A DNA stretch of 64,000 bases from Paenibacillus sp. MBLB1832 (GTDB lineage: Bacteria; Bacillota; Bacilli; Paenibacillales; NBRC-103111), in contig NZ_CP130319.1 of assembly GCF_032271945.1 (NCBI RefSeq), positions 1,135,001 through 1,199,000 of the forward strand, read 5' to 3'. A program made the position numbers and the translations under genes. Under the pieces are notes generated by a model that saw only the letters and a program-made list of their open reading frames with translations, made no database searches and was not told the origin of the DNA. Shown piece by piece: positions 37,986 to 45,240 of the stretch (position 1 is the first letter of the stretch; each line of letters starts with the position of its first letter).

Positions 37986-38618
37986 ATGAGTCAGAAACAG
38001 GCTTTGATCGTTTGGGGCGGATGGGACGGTCATCAACCAGAGGAAGTTGCGGGGATATTCGCAGGATTGCTGCGTGAAGAAGGCTATGGGGTTGAAGTTT
38101 CGGATACGCTAGACAGTTTTCGAGATGCGGAACGTTTGGCGGGTATCGATTTGATTGTGCCTGTGTGGACGATGGGGAAAATCGAGAAGGAGCAGCTGAC
38201 GCCTCTCTTGCATGCGGTTAAAGAAGGCGGTTCAGGAATTGCAGGCTGTCACGGCGGCATGGCCGACTCTTTCCGTAACGAGGTTGAGTACCAATACATG
38301 GTTGGCGGTCAATGGGTGGCTCATCCAGGGAATGACGGCGTAACTTACACCGTTCGAATGAAAGACAGTGAGCAGCCTCTGACTGCGGGTATTGAAGATT
38401 TCGTTGTTGTGTCGGAAAAATATTATATGCACGTTGATCCTGCGATTCAGGTGCATGCGGTTACAGATTTCGGCGATGTGGAAATGCCTGTCGTATGGAC
38501 AAAAACATACGGAGCGGGCAAAGTGTTTTACAACTCGCTGGGTCATCAAGCCAACATTGTACGTATGCCAGAAACGTTAGAATTGATGCGCCGCGGGCTG
38601 CTGTGGGCTACACGATAA
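37986..38618 (+). CDS. ThuA-like domain protein
   Basis: 210 residues, a class I glutamine-amidotransferase-like (ThuA) fold. Motifs are VWGGWDGHQPEE at the start, GIAGCHGGMADSFR in the nucleophile-elbow position, and a C-terminal GHQANIV. ThuA proteins act in sugar oxidation pathways (for example with trehalose or sucrose 3-keto derivatives) beside Gfo/Idh dehydrogenases, exactly as here. The reaction is not established. Confidence 0.88.
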   Translation: MSQKQALIVWGGWDGHQPEEVAGIFAGLLREEGYGVEVSDTLDSFRDAERLAGIDLIVPVWTMGKIEKEQLTPLLHAVKEGGSGIAGCHGGMADSFRNEVEYQYMVGGQWVAHPGNDGVTYTVRMKDSEQPLTAGIEDFVVVSEKYYMHVDPAIQVHAVTDFGDVEMPVVWTKTYGAGKVFYNSLGHQANIVRMPETLELMRRGLLWATR

Positions 38619-38642
38619 TCTCATTGGGAGGAAGCTGAAACG

Positions 38643-39737
38643 ATGAAAAAGATGAAGGTTGGCATCATTGGCTGCGGTAATATAAGTGCGGCGTATATGA
38701 AAAATATTCCTGGTTATGCCCATCTAGAGCTATACGCCTGTGCGGATATCGATGTGAGTCGCGCGCAAGCGCGCGCGGAGGAATTTGCTATTCCGCATGC
38801 TTACACAGTAGAGCAATTGCTGGGTGATCCCCAGGTGGATATCGTTATTAATTTGACAATTCCGGCTGCGCACGCTGCTGTCTGTATTCAAATTCTGGAA
38901 GCGGGCAAACACGCTTATGTAGAGAAACCGCTTGCCGTTACTCGTGAAGAGGGTCAGCAGATTTTGGAAGTCGCGAAACGTAAAGGACTATTGATCGGCA
39001 GTGCGCCAGATACGTTCCTGGGCGGCGGCATTCAAACTTGCTTGAAGCTGATTGAGGATGGTTGGATCGGTAAACCGATTGCCGCAACTGCCTTCATGAT
39101 GAGCAAAGGTCATGAGCATTGGCATCCAGATCCTGAGTTTTACTATGCCAAAGGCGGAGGTCCAATGTTCGATATGGGACCTTACTATTTGACCGCATTG
39201 GTAGCGCTTTTGGGGCCGATTCGCCGAGTGACTGGTTCTACAGAGGTCTCCTTCCCTGAACGAACGATTTCCAGTGAGAAGAAGCGCGGTCAGAAGATCA
39301 CAGTAGAAACGCCAACGCATGTGACAGGTTTGCTTGATTTCCATAGCGGGGCTATTGCGACGATCATCACGAGCTTTGATATCATGGGCGGCACGAAATT
39401 GCCGAATATCGAAATCTATGGCAGCCACGGTTCCCTGCGCGTACCTGATCCGAATACGTTCGGAGGTCAGGTGATGATTCGCAGAGGCGGTTCGGATTGG
39501 GAACCGATTCCGCTTTCACACGGCTACACGGACCAAAACCGCGGACTCGGTGTTGCCGCGATGGCGCAGGCGCTCCTTACAGGAGACAGCTCCGCACATC
39601 GTGCGAATGGCGAGTTGGCGTACCACGTGCTTGAAGCGATGCATGGTTTCCATGATGCGTCTGATAACGGGCAGCACTATGAGATGAAGAGCAGCTGTGA
39701 GAAGCCAGCGGCGTTGAATCCGCATTCGGTGCTATAA
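38643..39737 (+). CDS. Gfo/Idh/MocA-family oxidoreductase
   Basis: 364 residues. The dinucleotide motif is GIIGCGNISAAYM, the family signature YVEKPLAVTREEGQQ, and DMGPYYLTALVALLGP, the usual catalytic helix. Distinct from the first dehydrogenase of the operon (different C-terminal domain and length), so it probably catalyses another step in the same pathway. Ends the operon before a strong terminator. Confidence 0.92.
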   Translation: MKKMKVGIIGCGNISAAYMKNIPGYAHLELYACADIDVSRAQARAEEFAIPHAYTVEQLLGDPQVDIVINLTIPAAHAAVCIQILEAGKHAYVEKPLAVTREEGQQILEVAKRKGLLIGSAPDTFLGGGIQTCLKLIEDGWIGKPIAATAFMMSKGHEHWHPDPEFYYAKGGGPMFDMGPYYLTALVALLGPIRRVTGSTEVSFPERTISSEKKRGQKITVETPTHVTGLLDFHSGAIATIITSFDIMGGTKLPNIEIYGSHGSLRVPDPNTFGGQVMIRRGGSDWEPIPLSHGYTDQNRGLGVAAMAQALLTGDSSAHRANGELAYHVLEAMHGFHDASDNGQHYEMKSSCEKPAALNPHSVL

Positions 39738-39742
39738 ATCGC

Positions 39743-39779
39743 ATCCCCCTCGCGCTTGATGGCGAGGGGGATTTTTTTG
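39743..39779 (+). terminator. Terminator of the dehydrogenase operon
   Basis: ATCCCCCTCGC/GCGAGGGGGAT with an 8-base loop and a run of seven Ts. Confidence 0.95.
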
Positions 39780-39853
39780 TTCAGATGATGTAATGTATGT
39801 AACAAATGAACTAACCAAGGCATGCACGAGCATCCCCTGGCTAGCTTTTAGAG

Positions 39854-40063
39854 CTACTTTTTCTCAAGCTGCGCCTTTAATGTGCTGACAAGCTCATCTT
39901 GTGTAGCGGATTCCGTGTGCTGCCATATCATTTCAAAAAGCACGCCGAGCCCTGGGAGTACTTTTTCCTCTCCGCCGATGGAGTCTTCAATGATCTCCTT
40001 CAGTTCCTCGTTGGACTTGTTGTTTACCCGCTGATGGATGGCCTGCCTAAGGGTAATATTCAT
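39854..40063 (-). CDS. sspI: Small acid-soluble spore protein I
   Basis: 69 residues. The core EEKVLPGLGVLFEMIWQH is the diagnostic SspI sequence. It is a minor spore protein made in the forespore. The start ATG 40063 has GCGAGGT upstream. In Bacillus sspI lies beside the rRNA methyltransferase gene ysgA; here the Ktr regulator gene lies between them. Confidence 0.94.
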   Translation of the reverse strand: MNITLRQAIHQRVNNKSNEELKEIIEDSIGGEEKVLPGLGVLFEMIWQHTESATQDELVSTLKAQLEKK

Positions 40064-40150
40064 GCGTGGACCTCGCTTCCATTTCATTATCATTACTAAT
40101 ATGTACAGATGAAGTTCGCTTCATCCGAACTCCTTCATTTGCCGCCGAAA

Positions 40151-40179
40151 TTAGAATACGGACATAACTATGGTATAAT
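40151..40179 (+). promoter_or_regulatory. Promoter of the ktr-methyltransferase pair
   Basis: TTAGAA (40151-40156), 17 bases, then a consensus TATAAT (40174-40179), 34 bases before the GTG start. Confidence 0.6.
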
Positions 40180-40212
40180 GAATGCATATACGAGTTAGGG
40201 AGGAACACGGCA

Positions 40213-40872
40213 GTGAGAAAACAATTTGCGATTATTGGGATGGGCCGATTCGGTTCTTCCGTTGCGAAAACGTTATCACAACTAGGGTTCGAGGTGCTAG
40301 CGATTGATCAGAATGAAGAGACGGTACAAGAAGTTTCCGCGTATGTGACACATGCCGTTCAAGCTGACTCGACTGACGAGGAAGCGTTGCGTGCGCTGGG
40401 TATTCGGAACTTTGACGTCGTGGTTGTTGCGATCGGGGAAGATATTCAAGCCAGTATCTTGACTACATTGATATTAAAGGAATTGGGCATTGCAACGACT
40501 GTGGTTAAGGCTGTCAATGACCTGCACGGGAAGGTGCTGAAGAAAATTGGCGCCGACAAAATCGTGTATCCAGAGCGAGATATGGGACAGCGTGTGGCGC
40601 ATCATTTAATTTCATCAAATATTATCGATTATATAGAGCTATCTCCCGATTACAGCATCGTCGAGATGAGAGCGTCCAGTCAGATGATTGGCAAAAGTCT
40701 TCGGCAGCTCGATGTCCGTGCGAAATACGGCTGTAATGTGATTGCGATCAAGCAGAAGGAGCAGATGATTATTCCTCCAAGCGCGGAAGAGTCGCTGACA
40801 TCGGATGATATTTTGGTGCTTGTAGGTAAAAATTCGAACCTTCAAACGTTTGAAATCAATTATGCGGAGTAG
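40213..40872 (+). CDS. Potassium uptake regulator KtrA/KtrC (RCK-N and RCK-C)
   Basis: 219 residues. The RCK-N Rossmann domain starts IIGMGRFGSSVAKTLSQLG and carries the nucleotide-binding acidic residue in VLAIDQNEE; an RCK-C domain follows (about 140-215). As a cytoplasmic octameric ring it gates a KtrB/KtrD channel in response to ATP/ADP and, in other Bacillota, c-di-AMP. No channel gene is adjacent. GTG start. Confidence 0.93.
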   Translation: MRKQFAIIGMGRFGSSVAKTLSQLGFEVLAIDQNEETVQEVSAYVTHAVQADSTDEEALRALGIRNFDVVVVAIGEDIQASILTTLILKELGIATTVVKAVNDLHGKVLKKIGADKIVYPERDMGQRVAHHLISSNIIDYIELSPDYSIVEMRASSQMIGKSLRQLDVRAKYGCNVIAIKQKEQMIIPPSAEESLTSDDILVLVGKNSNLQTFEINYAE

Positions 40873-40880
40873 GTACATCC

Positions 40881-41675
40881 ATGACGAACTTTATTGAAAT
40901 TATGTCGGTGCAAAATGCCAGAGTGAAGGACTGGGCTCAGCTCTTGGAGCGTCGAGGCAGAGAGAAGCAAGGCAAGTATATCATTGAAGGTTATCACTTG
41001 ATTGAGGAAGCGTTGAAAGCGGGAGCTGGGGTGGAGGTCATCCTTTTTTTGCTGGAAAAAGGATACCCAACCGCGCTCGCTTCCCTCGCTGGGGAAGCGG
41101 TTGAATGGGTCGGCGTCAGCGCGGCCGTACTGGCCAAATGCTCGGATGCGCAGACCCCGCAGGGCGTGGTCGCGATTGTGGCGCGGCCGCAGCTGGGCGT
41201 GGACGAGCTGCTGGCGAGCGAGTATGATCTTGCCGTGGTTCTGGACGGCGTTCAGGACCCAGGCAACCTCGGCACGATCATCCGCAGCGCGGATGCCGTC
41301 GGGGCCAAGGCTGTTGTGTTAGGTCGCGGCACCGTCGACCTGTACAATCCCAAGACGATCCGATCGACGATGGGATCGATGTATCATCTGCCGATCGTGG
41401 AGGCGGATCTGGTCGAGTTATTGCCGCGTGCGCGGGAGCGCGGCGTGCGGCTTGTGACCACGAGCCTGCAGGCTCAGGGCTCGTGCTACGACACGGATCT
41501 GCGGCAGCCGACGTGGCTCATTTTCGGCAACGAGGCCAAGGGCGTGTCGGCGGAGGTTGCGGCGTTGTCGGACGTGCAGGTCATTATTCCGATGCAGGGC
41601 AAGGCGGAATCGCTGAACGTTGCCATGGCGGCGACAGTTTTGTTGTTTGAGGCGGCTCGGCAGCGGAGGGTGTAA
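40881..41675 (+). CDS. TrmH/SpoU-family RNA 2'-O-methyltransferase (YsgA-like)
   Basis: 264 residues. An N-terminal RNA-binding substrate domain precedes a SPOUT trefoil-knot domain with motif 1 (DGVQDPGNLGTIIRSADA), motif 2 (LIFGNEAKGVS) and motif 3 (IPMQGKAESLNVAMAATVLLFE). Methylates a ribose in rRNA. The middle third is noticeably GC-rich. In Bacillus its homologue is followed by pheS; here a mobile region starts 16 bases after the stop. Confidence 0.93.
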   Translation: MTNFIEIMSVQNARVKDWAQLLERRGREKQGKYIIEGYHLIEEALKAGAGVEVILFLLEKGYPTALASLAGEAVEWVGVSAAVLAKCSDAQTPQGVVAIVARPQLGVDELLASEYDLAVVLDGVQDPGNLGTIIRSADAVGAKAVVLGRGTVDLYNPKTIRSTMGSMYHLPIVEADLVELLPRARERGVRLVTTSLQAQGSCYDTDLRQPTWLIFGNEAKGVSAEVAALSDVQVIIPMQGKAESLNVAMAATVLLFEAARQRRV

Positions 41676-41690
41676 CGTATCATATTGTTC

Positions 41691-41714
41691 TGATGTGAGT
41701 TGTAATTCACTTTG
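41691..41714 (+). repeat. Left 24-bp terminal inverted repeat
   Basis: Perfect inverted partner of 44283-44306 (it starts TGATGTGAGTTG). The likely element end is the TGT at 41694, matched by ACA at 44303. No clear target-site duplication was found outside. Confidence 0.75.
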
Positions 41715-41914
41715 TCACCGTTTGGAACGTTGTTTGTCATAGGTTTGGAACGTAATTTTGTCACTACTTAGTTAAGTCCCGATGTGGCCCAAAGCCTTGA
41801 TACATCGGGAATTTTTGCTTATTGGATCTGTATCAAAATAAACCTTTTTAATAGTATTGAGCGAAAAAAAGTCCGTGAATTTCACTCGAAAAATTTTTGG
41901 AACGGCTCTTGTCA
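41699..41914 (+). repeat. Transposase-site-like repeat array
   Basis: Three copies of TTTGGAACG-(4-6 bases)-TTGTCA (41721-41739, 41744-41763, 41896-41914), plus a related site ending in TTTGTCA at 41717 inside the terminal repeat. Multiple about 20-bp sites at one end are typical of transposons with DDE (rve-type) transposases such as Tn7-like or IS21-like elements. Confidence 0.6.
41778..41816 (+). terminator. Terminator-like hairpin, copy 1
   Basis: CCCGATGT/ACATCGGG with a 16-base loop, then ATTTTT. A second version is at 44321-44359; both precede an XRE-type gene. Confidence 0.75.
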
Positions 41915-41943
41915 TAAATCGTTTTTCTTCCAAGGAGGATTAC

Positions 41944-42297
41944 ATGAACATTATAGGGGAAAACGTAAAACGAATAAGAAAGATACATAATCTTAATCAG
42001 GTTGAATTCGCAAGTTTGATTGGAGTTTCTCAAGGTAGTCTTAGCGATATTGAGTCAGGAAAGAATAAACCATCTGTAGATACTATTGTATCCCTTCACA
42101 CAAATTTTGGATGTTCATTAGAGTGGTTGCTAACTGGAAAGACTGATCAACTGAATGTTGATATGGAGAAAGAAAGGGCTCATAACAATACAGAAATAAG
42201 TCCTTTTGAAAATAAACTATTGAGCGCTTTAAGAATACTTGATACAAATAATCAAATGGAAATATTAGAAATTATAAATTTAAAACTAAGAAAATAA
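41944..42297 (+). CDS. XRE-family transcriptional regulator
   Basis: 117 residues from ATG 41944, with AAGGAGGAT just upstream. A Cro/CI-type helix-turn-helix occupies about residues 5-60 (VKRIRKIHNLNQVEFASLIG, then SQGSLSDIESGKNKPS), with a short C-terminal tail. It looks like the repressor of a phage or mobile element. AT-rich compared with the chromosome genes around. It lies within the inverted-repeat-bounded region, and a decayed homologue is at 44382. Confidence 0.9.
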   Translation: MNIIGENVKRIRKIHNLNQVEFASLIGVSQGSLSDIESGKNKPSVDTIVSLHTNFGCSLEWLLTGKTDQLNVDMEKERAHNNTEISPFENKLLSALRILDTNNQMEILEIINLKLRK

Positions 42298-42325
42298 TAA
42301 TATTATTCATGTTCGATGTTGAAGG

Positions 42326-42333
42326 AGCGTCTG
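42326..42333 (+). repeat. Target duplication, left
   Basis: AGCGTCTG, repeated exactly at 43677-43684 on the other side of the insertion sequence. Confidence 0.88.
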
Positions 42334-43676
42334 GAGTCTGTAAAATAGATTGTGTAAACTCCTAAACCTATTAAAATAGAAGTATAGGAAAGGTTGGGGA
42401 GAACACATGGGATTATGGACTAAGCAGCAGCTCCGCGAATTTATTAAGGAGAATAAATTAGTAACGGCTCAAGATGCCCAGAATGCATTGAAGAATCTAT
42501 TTGCAGAGACGATTAAGGGAATGCTAGAAGCGGAATTGGATACACATCTGGGCTACCAAAAGCACGAAGTGGAGAATAAAACAACAACGAACAGCCGCAA
42601 TGGAAAGAGTAAAAAGCGTGTTACAAGTGAGTATGGAGAGCAAGAAAGCATGGTTCCCCGTGATAGACAAGGTGAATTTGAACCCTTGGTGGTCAAGAAG
42701 CATCAGTCGAATGTAACGGGCATTGAGGATCAAATTATCGCCTTATACGCCAAGGGAGTTAGCACCCGAGACATCCAAGATCATCTGGAAAACATGTACG
42801 GTATCGAGGTTTCACCGACCCTCATTTCCAACGTCACGAACAAGATTGTTCCACTGATCAAGGAATGGCAGAACCGCCCTCTGCAAGGCGTTTATGCCGT
42901 TATTTTATTTTTCTAGATGCGATTCACTTCAAAGTCAAGCAGGACGGGGCTATTGTGAACAAAGCAGCCTACATGGTGATCAGAATTGATCTGGACGGAA
43001 GCAAGGATGTATTGGGCATGTGGATTGGTGAGAACGAGTCTGCAAAGTTCTGGTTAAGCGTCTTAAATGACCTGAAGAATCGAGCCGTACAAGATATCCT
43101 GATCACGTGTGTTGACAATTTGACTGGCTTCACCCAAGCCATATCGGCGTGTTATCCAAAGACAGAAAAACCAAATACGCAACTCTACCCGCTATGTCTC
43201 TTACAAAGATTTAAAGAAGGTAACAGCGGATCTTAAGCCCATTTACAAAGCCTCATCCGAAGAAATGGCACTTGTCGAGCTGGACCGATTCGAGGAAGCC
43301 TGGGGAACGAAGTACCCTCTCATGCTTCGCTCTTGGCGGAATAACTGGGATGAACTAGCTACCTTTTTAAGTATCCGCCAGAAATCCGCAAGCTTATTTA
43401 CACCACCAACATCATTGAAAGCTACCATCGTCAGCTTCGCAAAGTGACAAAAGGAAAGAGCATCTTCCCAGACGAAGCTCTCTTAAAGATGCTTTATCTG
43501 GCCACGATGGATGTTACCCGCAAATGGACAGGCCGTGTCCAAAACTGGGGACAAATGCTGCTCCAGCTATCTGTTTTTTATCCAGATCGCATCGGCCAGC
43601 ATCTGCGATGAAAATTTTCTCCCCTCGGGGAGAAGTCTTCTTTTAAACGAGTTAACACAAAAGATTTGACAGACCC
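42334..43676 (+). mobile_element. IS256-family insertion sequence (defective)
   Basis: 1343 bp with imperfect inverted ends (left GAGTCTGTAAAATAGATTG, right end GGGTCTGTCAAATCTTTTG read inward) and a perfect 8-bp target duplication AGCGTCTG on both sides. The single gene is an IS256-type transposase with three reading-frame lesions, so this copy cannot move by itself. Removing it restores a continuous sequence downstream of the XRE gene. Confidence 0.92.
42407..43611 (+). pseudogene. IS256-family transposase, frameshifted
   Basis: A Mutator/IS256-type DDE transposase readable over about 400 residues in three frames. Frame 1 (42407-42916) ends at a tandem 5-base duplication of TATTT near 42899-42908. 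Frame 2 continues with the catalytic region FLDAIHFKVKQDG until about 43170, where roughly 20 bases, including the second catalytic region, appear lost. Frame 3 runs to about 43367, where one base is lost in a T run. The last frame (IYTTNIIESYHRQLRK, with the conserved Glu) ends at TGA 43611. Confidence 0.92.
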
Positions 43677-43684
43677 AGCGTCTG
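43677..43684 (+). repeat. Target duplication, right
   Basis: Second copy of AGCGTCTG flanking the IS256-family element. Confidence 0.88.
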
Positions 43685-44282
43685 TGCTTTTCGCAAACAT
43701 AACGATAGGGGATAATTGTCATTATTATCGTATTATGACGTTTAGTTGATGGTATTTTGGCGGAAACTTTACGTGTAGATGACGGCATTAAGTAAAATCC
43801 AGTAGGTGTAACTTCTTGCTACCCCTGACTATTTGTTTCTTTAAAGAATATAACCAGCTATATATGCACTAAATTAAAGATTTATTGTGTATTGCCATTT
43901 TTATACTTGCTCAATTTTCAACAAACAATAATTCCTGTACACCTACCTAAATAAGTGTACAAGAATTAAAATTACTGTTCATAAACATACCAAAGACTGG
44001 AGTTTGATCGGAGGTTTAAGTGAACCCATCCGTACGAACATTCATATGAAAATTTCGAAATTGCTGGGGGGAGATACCTTCCGGCTTTTTGAATATACTA
44101 GAGAAATAAGAATAGTCCTTGTTGGTTCAAATGGCGCGGGTGTTGGGTGAGCTCAGCACATGCTGGCCAAACAATTACCAATGTATTTGTTTCAAGTCAA
44201 TTCATTGTTCATCGAAATTTGACTTTTCCAATATTATACTCTTTATATAAAGAGTATTTTCTATGTTTTATGCTTTTGGAAT
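43685..44282. other. AT-rich non-coding stretch
   Basis: No credible gene. It contains an imperfect inverted repeat around TGTACAC ... GTGTACA (43930-43967) and a perfect 22-bp palindrome centred on CTTTATATAAAG (44236-44257). It looks like decayed mobile-element DNA. Confidence 0.6.
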
Positions 44283-44306
44283 CAAAGTGAATTACAACTC
44301 ACATCA
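44283..44306 (-). repeat. Right 24-bp terminal inverted repeat
   Basis: Perfect inverted copy of 41691-41714. Sequence just outside it (from 44304) is similar to sequence inside the left end (from 41761), so a duplication accompanied the insertion. Confidence 0.75.
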
Positions 44307-44320
44307 CAACTTTGACTAGT

Positions 44321-44359
44321 CCTGATGTGGCTTAAAGCCTTGAAACATCGGGCTTTTTT
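44321..44359 (+). terminator. Terminator-like hairpin, copy 2
   Basis: CCTGATGT/ACATCGGG (one G-T pair) followed by TTTTTT; paralogue of 41778-41816. Confidence 0.72.
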
Positions 44360-44381
44360 GTGTTATAAGAGTGGAAAATTC

Positions 44382-44565
44382 ATGAATATAGATTGAGAGA
44401 GTTTAAAGATTCATAACTTAAATGAGGTTGAATTTTAAAATCTTATAGGAGTTTCTCAAGCAAGCTTAAGTGATATAGAAGCAGGAAAAAGTAAAGCAGC
44501 TGTAGATATTGTTGTGTCAATATACAAAATTTTGGTTGTAAGTCGTTTGATGAAGTTTATTATTC
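44382..44565 (+). pseudogene. Decayed XRE-family regulator
   Basis: Starts like the intact gene at 41944 (ATGAATATA), has lost the codons for about eight residues, then reads KIHNLNEVEF-stop-NLIGVSQASLSDIEAGKSKAA. It is interrupted by in-frame stops and, near 44525, by one extra A, after which NFGCKSFDE continues in another frame. Non-functional. Confidence 0.8.
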
Positions 44566-44654
44566 TCAACCTGATCCTTCAGCATTTCGTGTATTGACAT
44601 TTTTAGGCCTTATTTTTGACAAGATTTCATTTTAAATAAACGCAGGTGAAACCA

Positions 44655-44700
44655 TTGACAAAAGAAAACCAAGTCCTTACGATTAGTTTGACAAACTAAT
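44655..44700 (+). promoter_or_regulatory. marR promoter and operator
   Basis: TTGACA (44655-44660), 17 bases, TACGAT (44678-44683). A perfect inverted repeat with 9-base arms, ATTAGTTTG-A-CAAACTAAT (44682-44700), overlaps the -10 box. A related site lies before the next gene. Position and symmetry fit MarR autorepression. Confidence 0.75.
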
Positions 44701-44743
44701 GATTGAATGAGAGTTTAAGACAAGCTCTGGACGGAGGATAACA

Positions 44744-45172
44744 ATGCTCAAGATATTAATGGAGTTTGTAGGTACCCTGCATGTGAATATGAGAAACATC
44801 CAGGAGCAGATCGGACATCGTGCCGACCTGGCTAAATTAACGGTGAATCAGATTCAATATGTGGAGGCAATCCACGAGTTAGGTGAACCGACGATTTCGC
44901 AAATTGCTCAGAAATTAGGCATTACCAAGGCCTCTGTCACAACAAGTATGAATAAGCTTGTCAATTTGGGTTACGCAATTAAGCAACAATCATCTTCAGA
45001 CAAAAGGGTGTATTATATTCAGCTAACGGAGGAAGCAAAGAAGTTGATCTCTACGAAGCACCAGGCGTTGGTTCACTATGCCGAATTTATTCGCGCAGCC
45101 TTAACGCCAGAGGAAGCGAAGCAATTTGAAGAGATTCTCCATAAGTTGGTTTACGTATTTAAGCAGGTTTAG
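44744..45172 (+). CDS. MarR-family transcriptional regulator
   Basis: 142 residues. Winged helix-turn-helix with GEPTISQIAQKLGITKASVT as the recognition region and a wing SDKRVYYIQLTEEAKK. MarR proteins are dimeric repressors released by small ligands. GGAGGA lies before the ATG. Operator-like repeats stand before this gene and before the next one, so it probably represses itself and the sensor kinase/regulator pair downstream. Confidence 0.92.
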   Translation: MLKILMEFVGTLHVNMRNIQEQIGHRADLAKLTVNQIQYVEAIHELGEPTISQIAQKLGITKASVTTSMNKLVNLGYAIKQQSSSDKRVYYIQLTEEAKKLISTKHQALVHYAEFIRAALTPEEAKQFEEILHKLVYVFKQV

Positions 45173-45190
45173 CCGTTCATTTGCAGAATT

Positions 45191-45210
45191 GTAAGTTAGA
45201 CTAACTAATT
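45191..45210 (+). promoter_or_regulatory. Second MarR operator-like site
   Basis: AAGTTAG-A-CTAACTAA, the same centre and right arm pattern as the palindrome at 44682-44700, between marR and the kinase gene. Confidence 0.6.
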
Positions 45211-45240
45211 GGCGGAGCGACTGACAGCAGGAGGAGAAAA

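Noticed and set aside
43567-43788. 73-codon minus-strand frame after the IS element
   Set aside because: It crosses the IS end and target duplication and has no start signal or homology visible.
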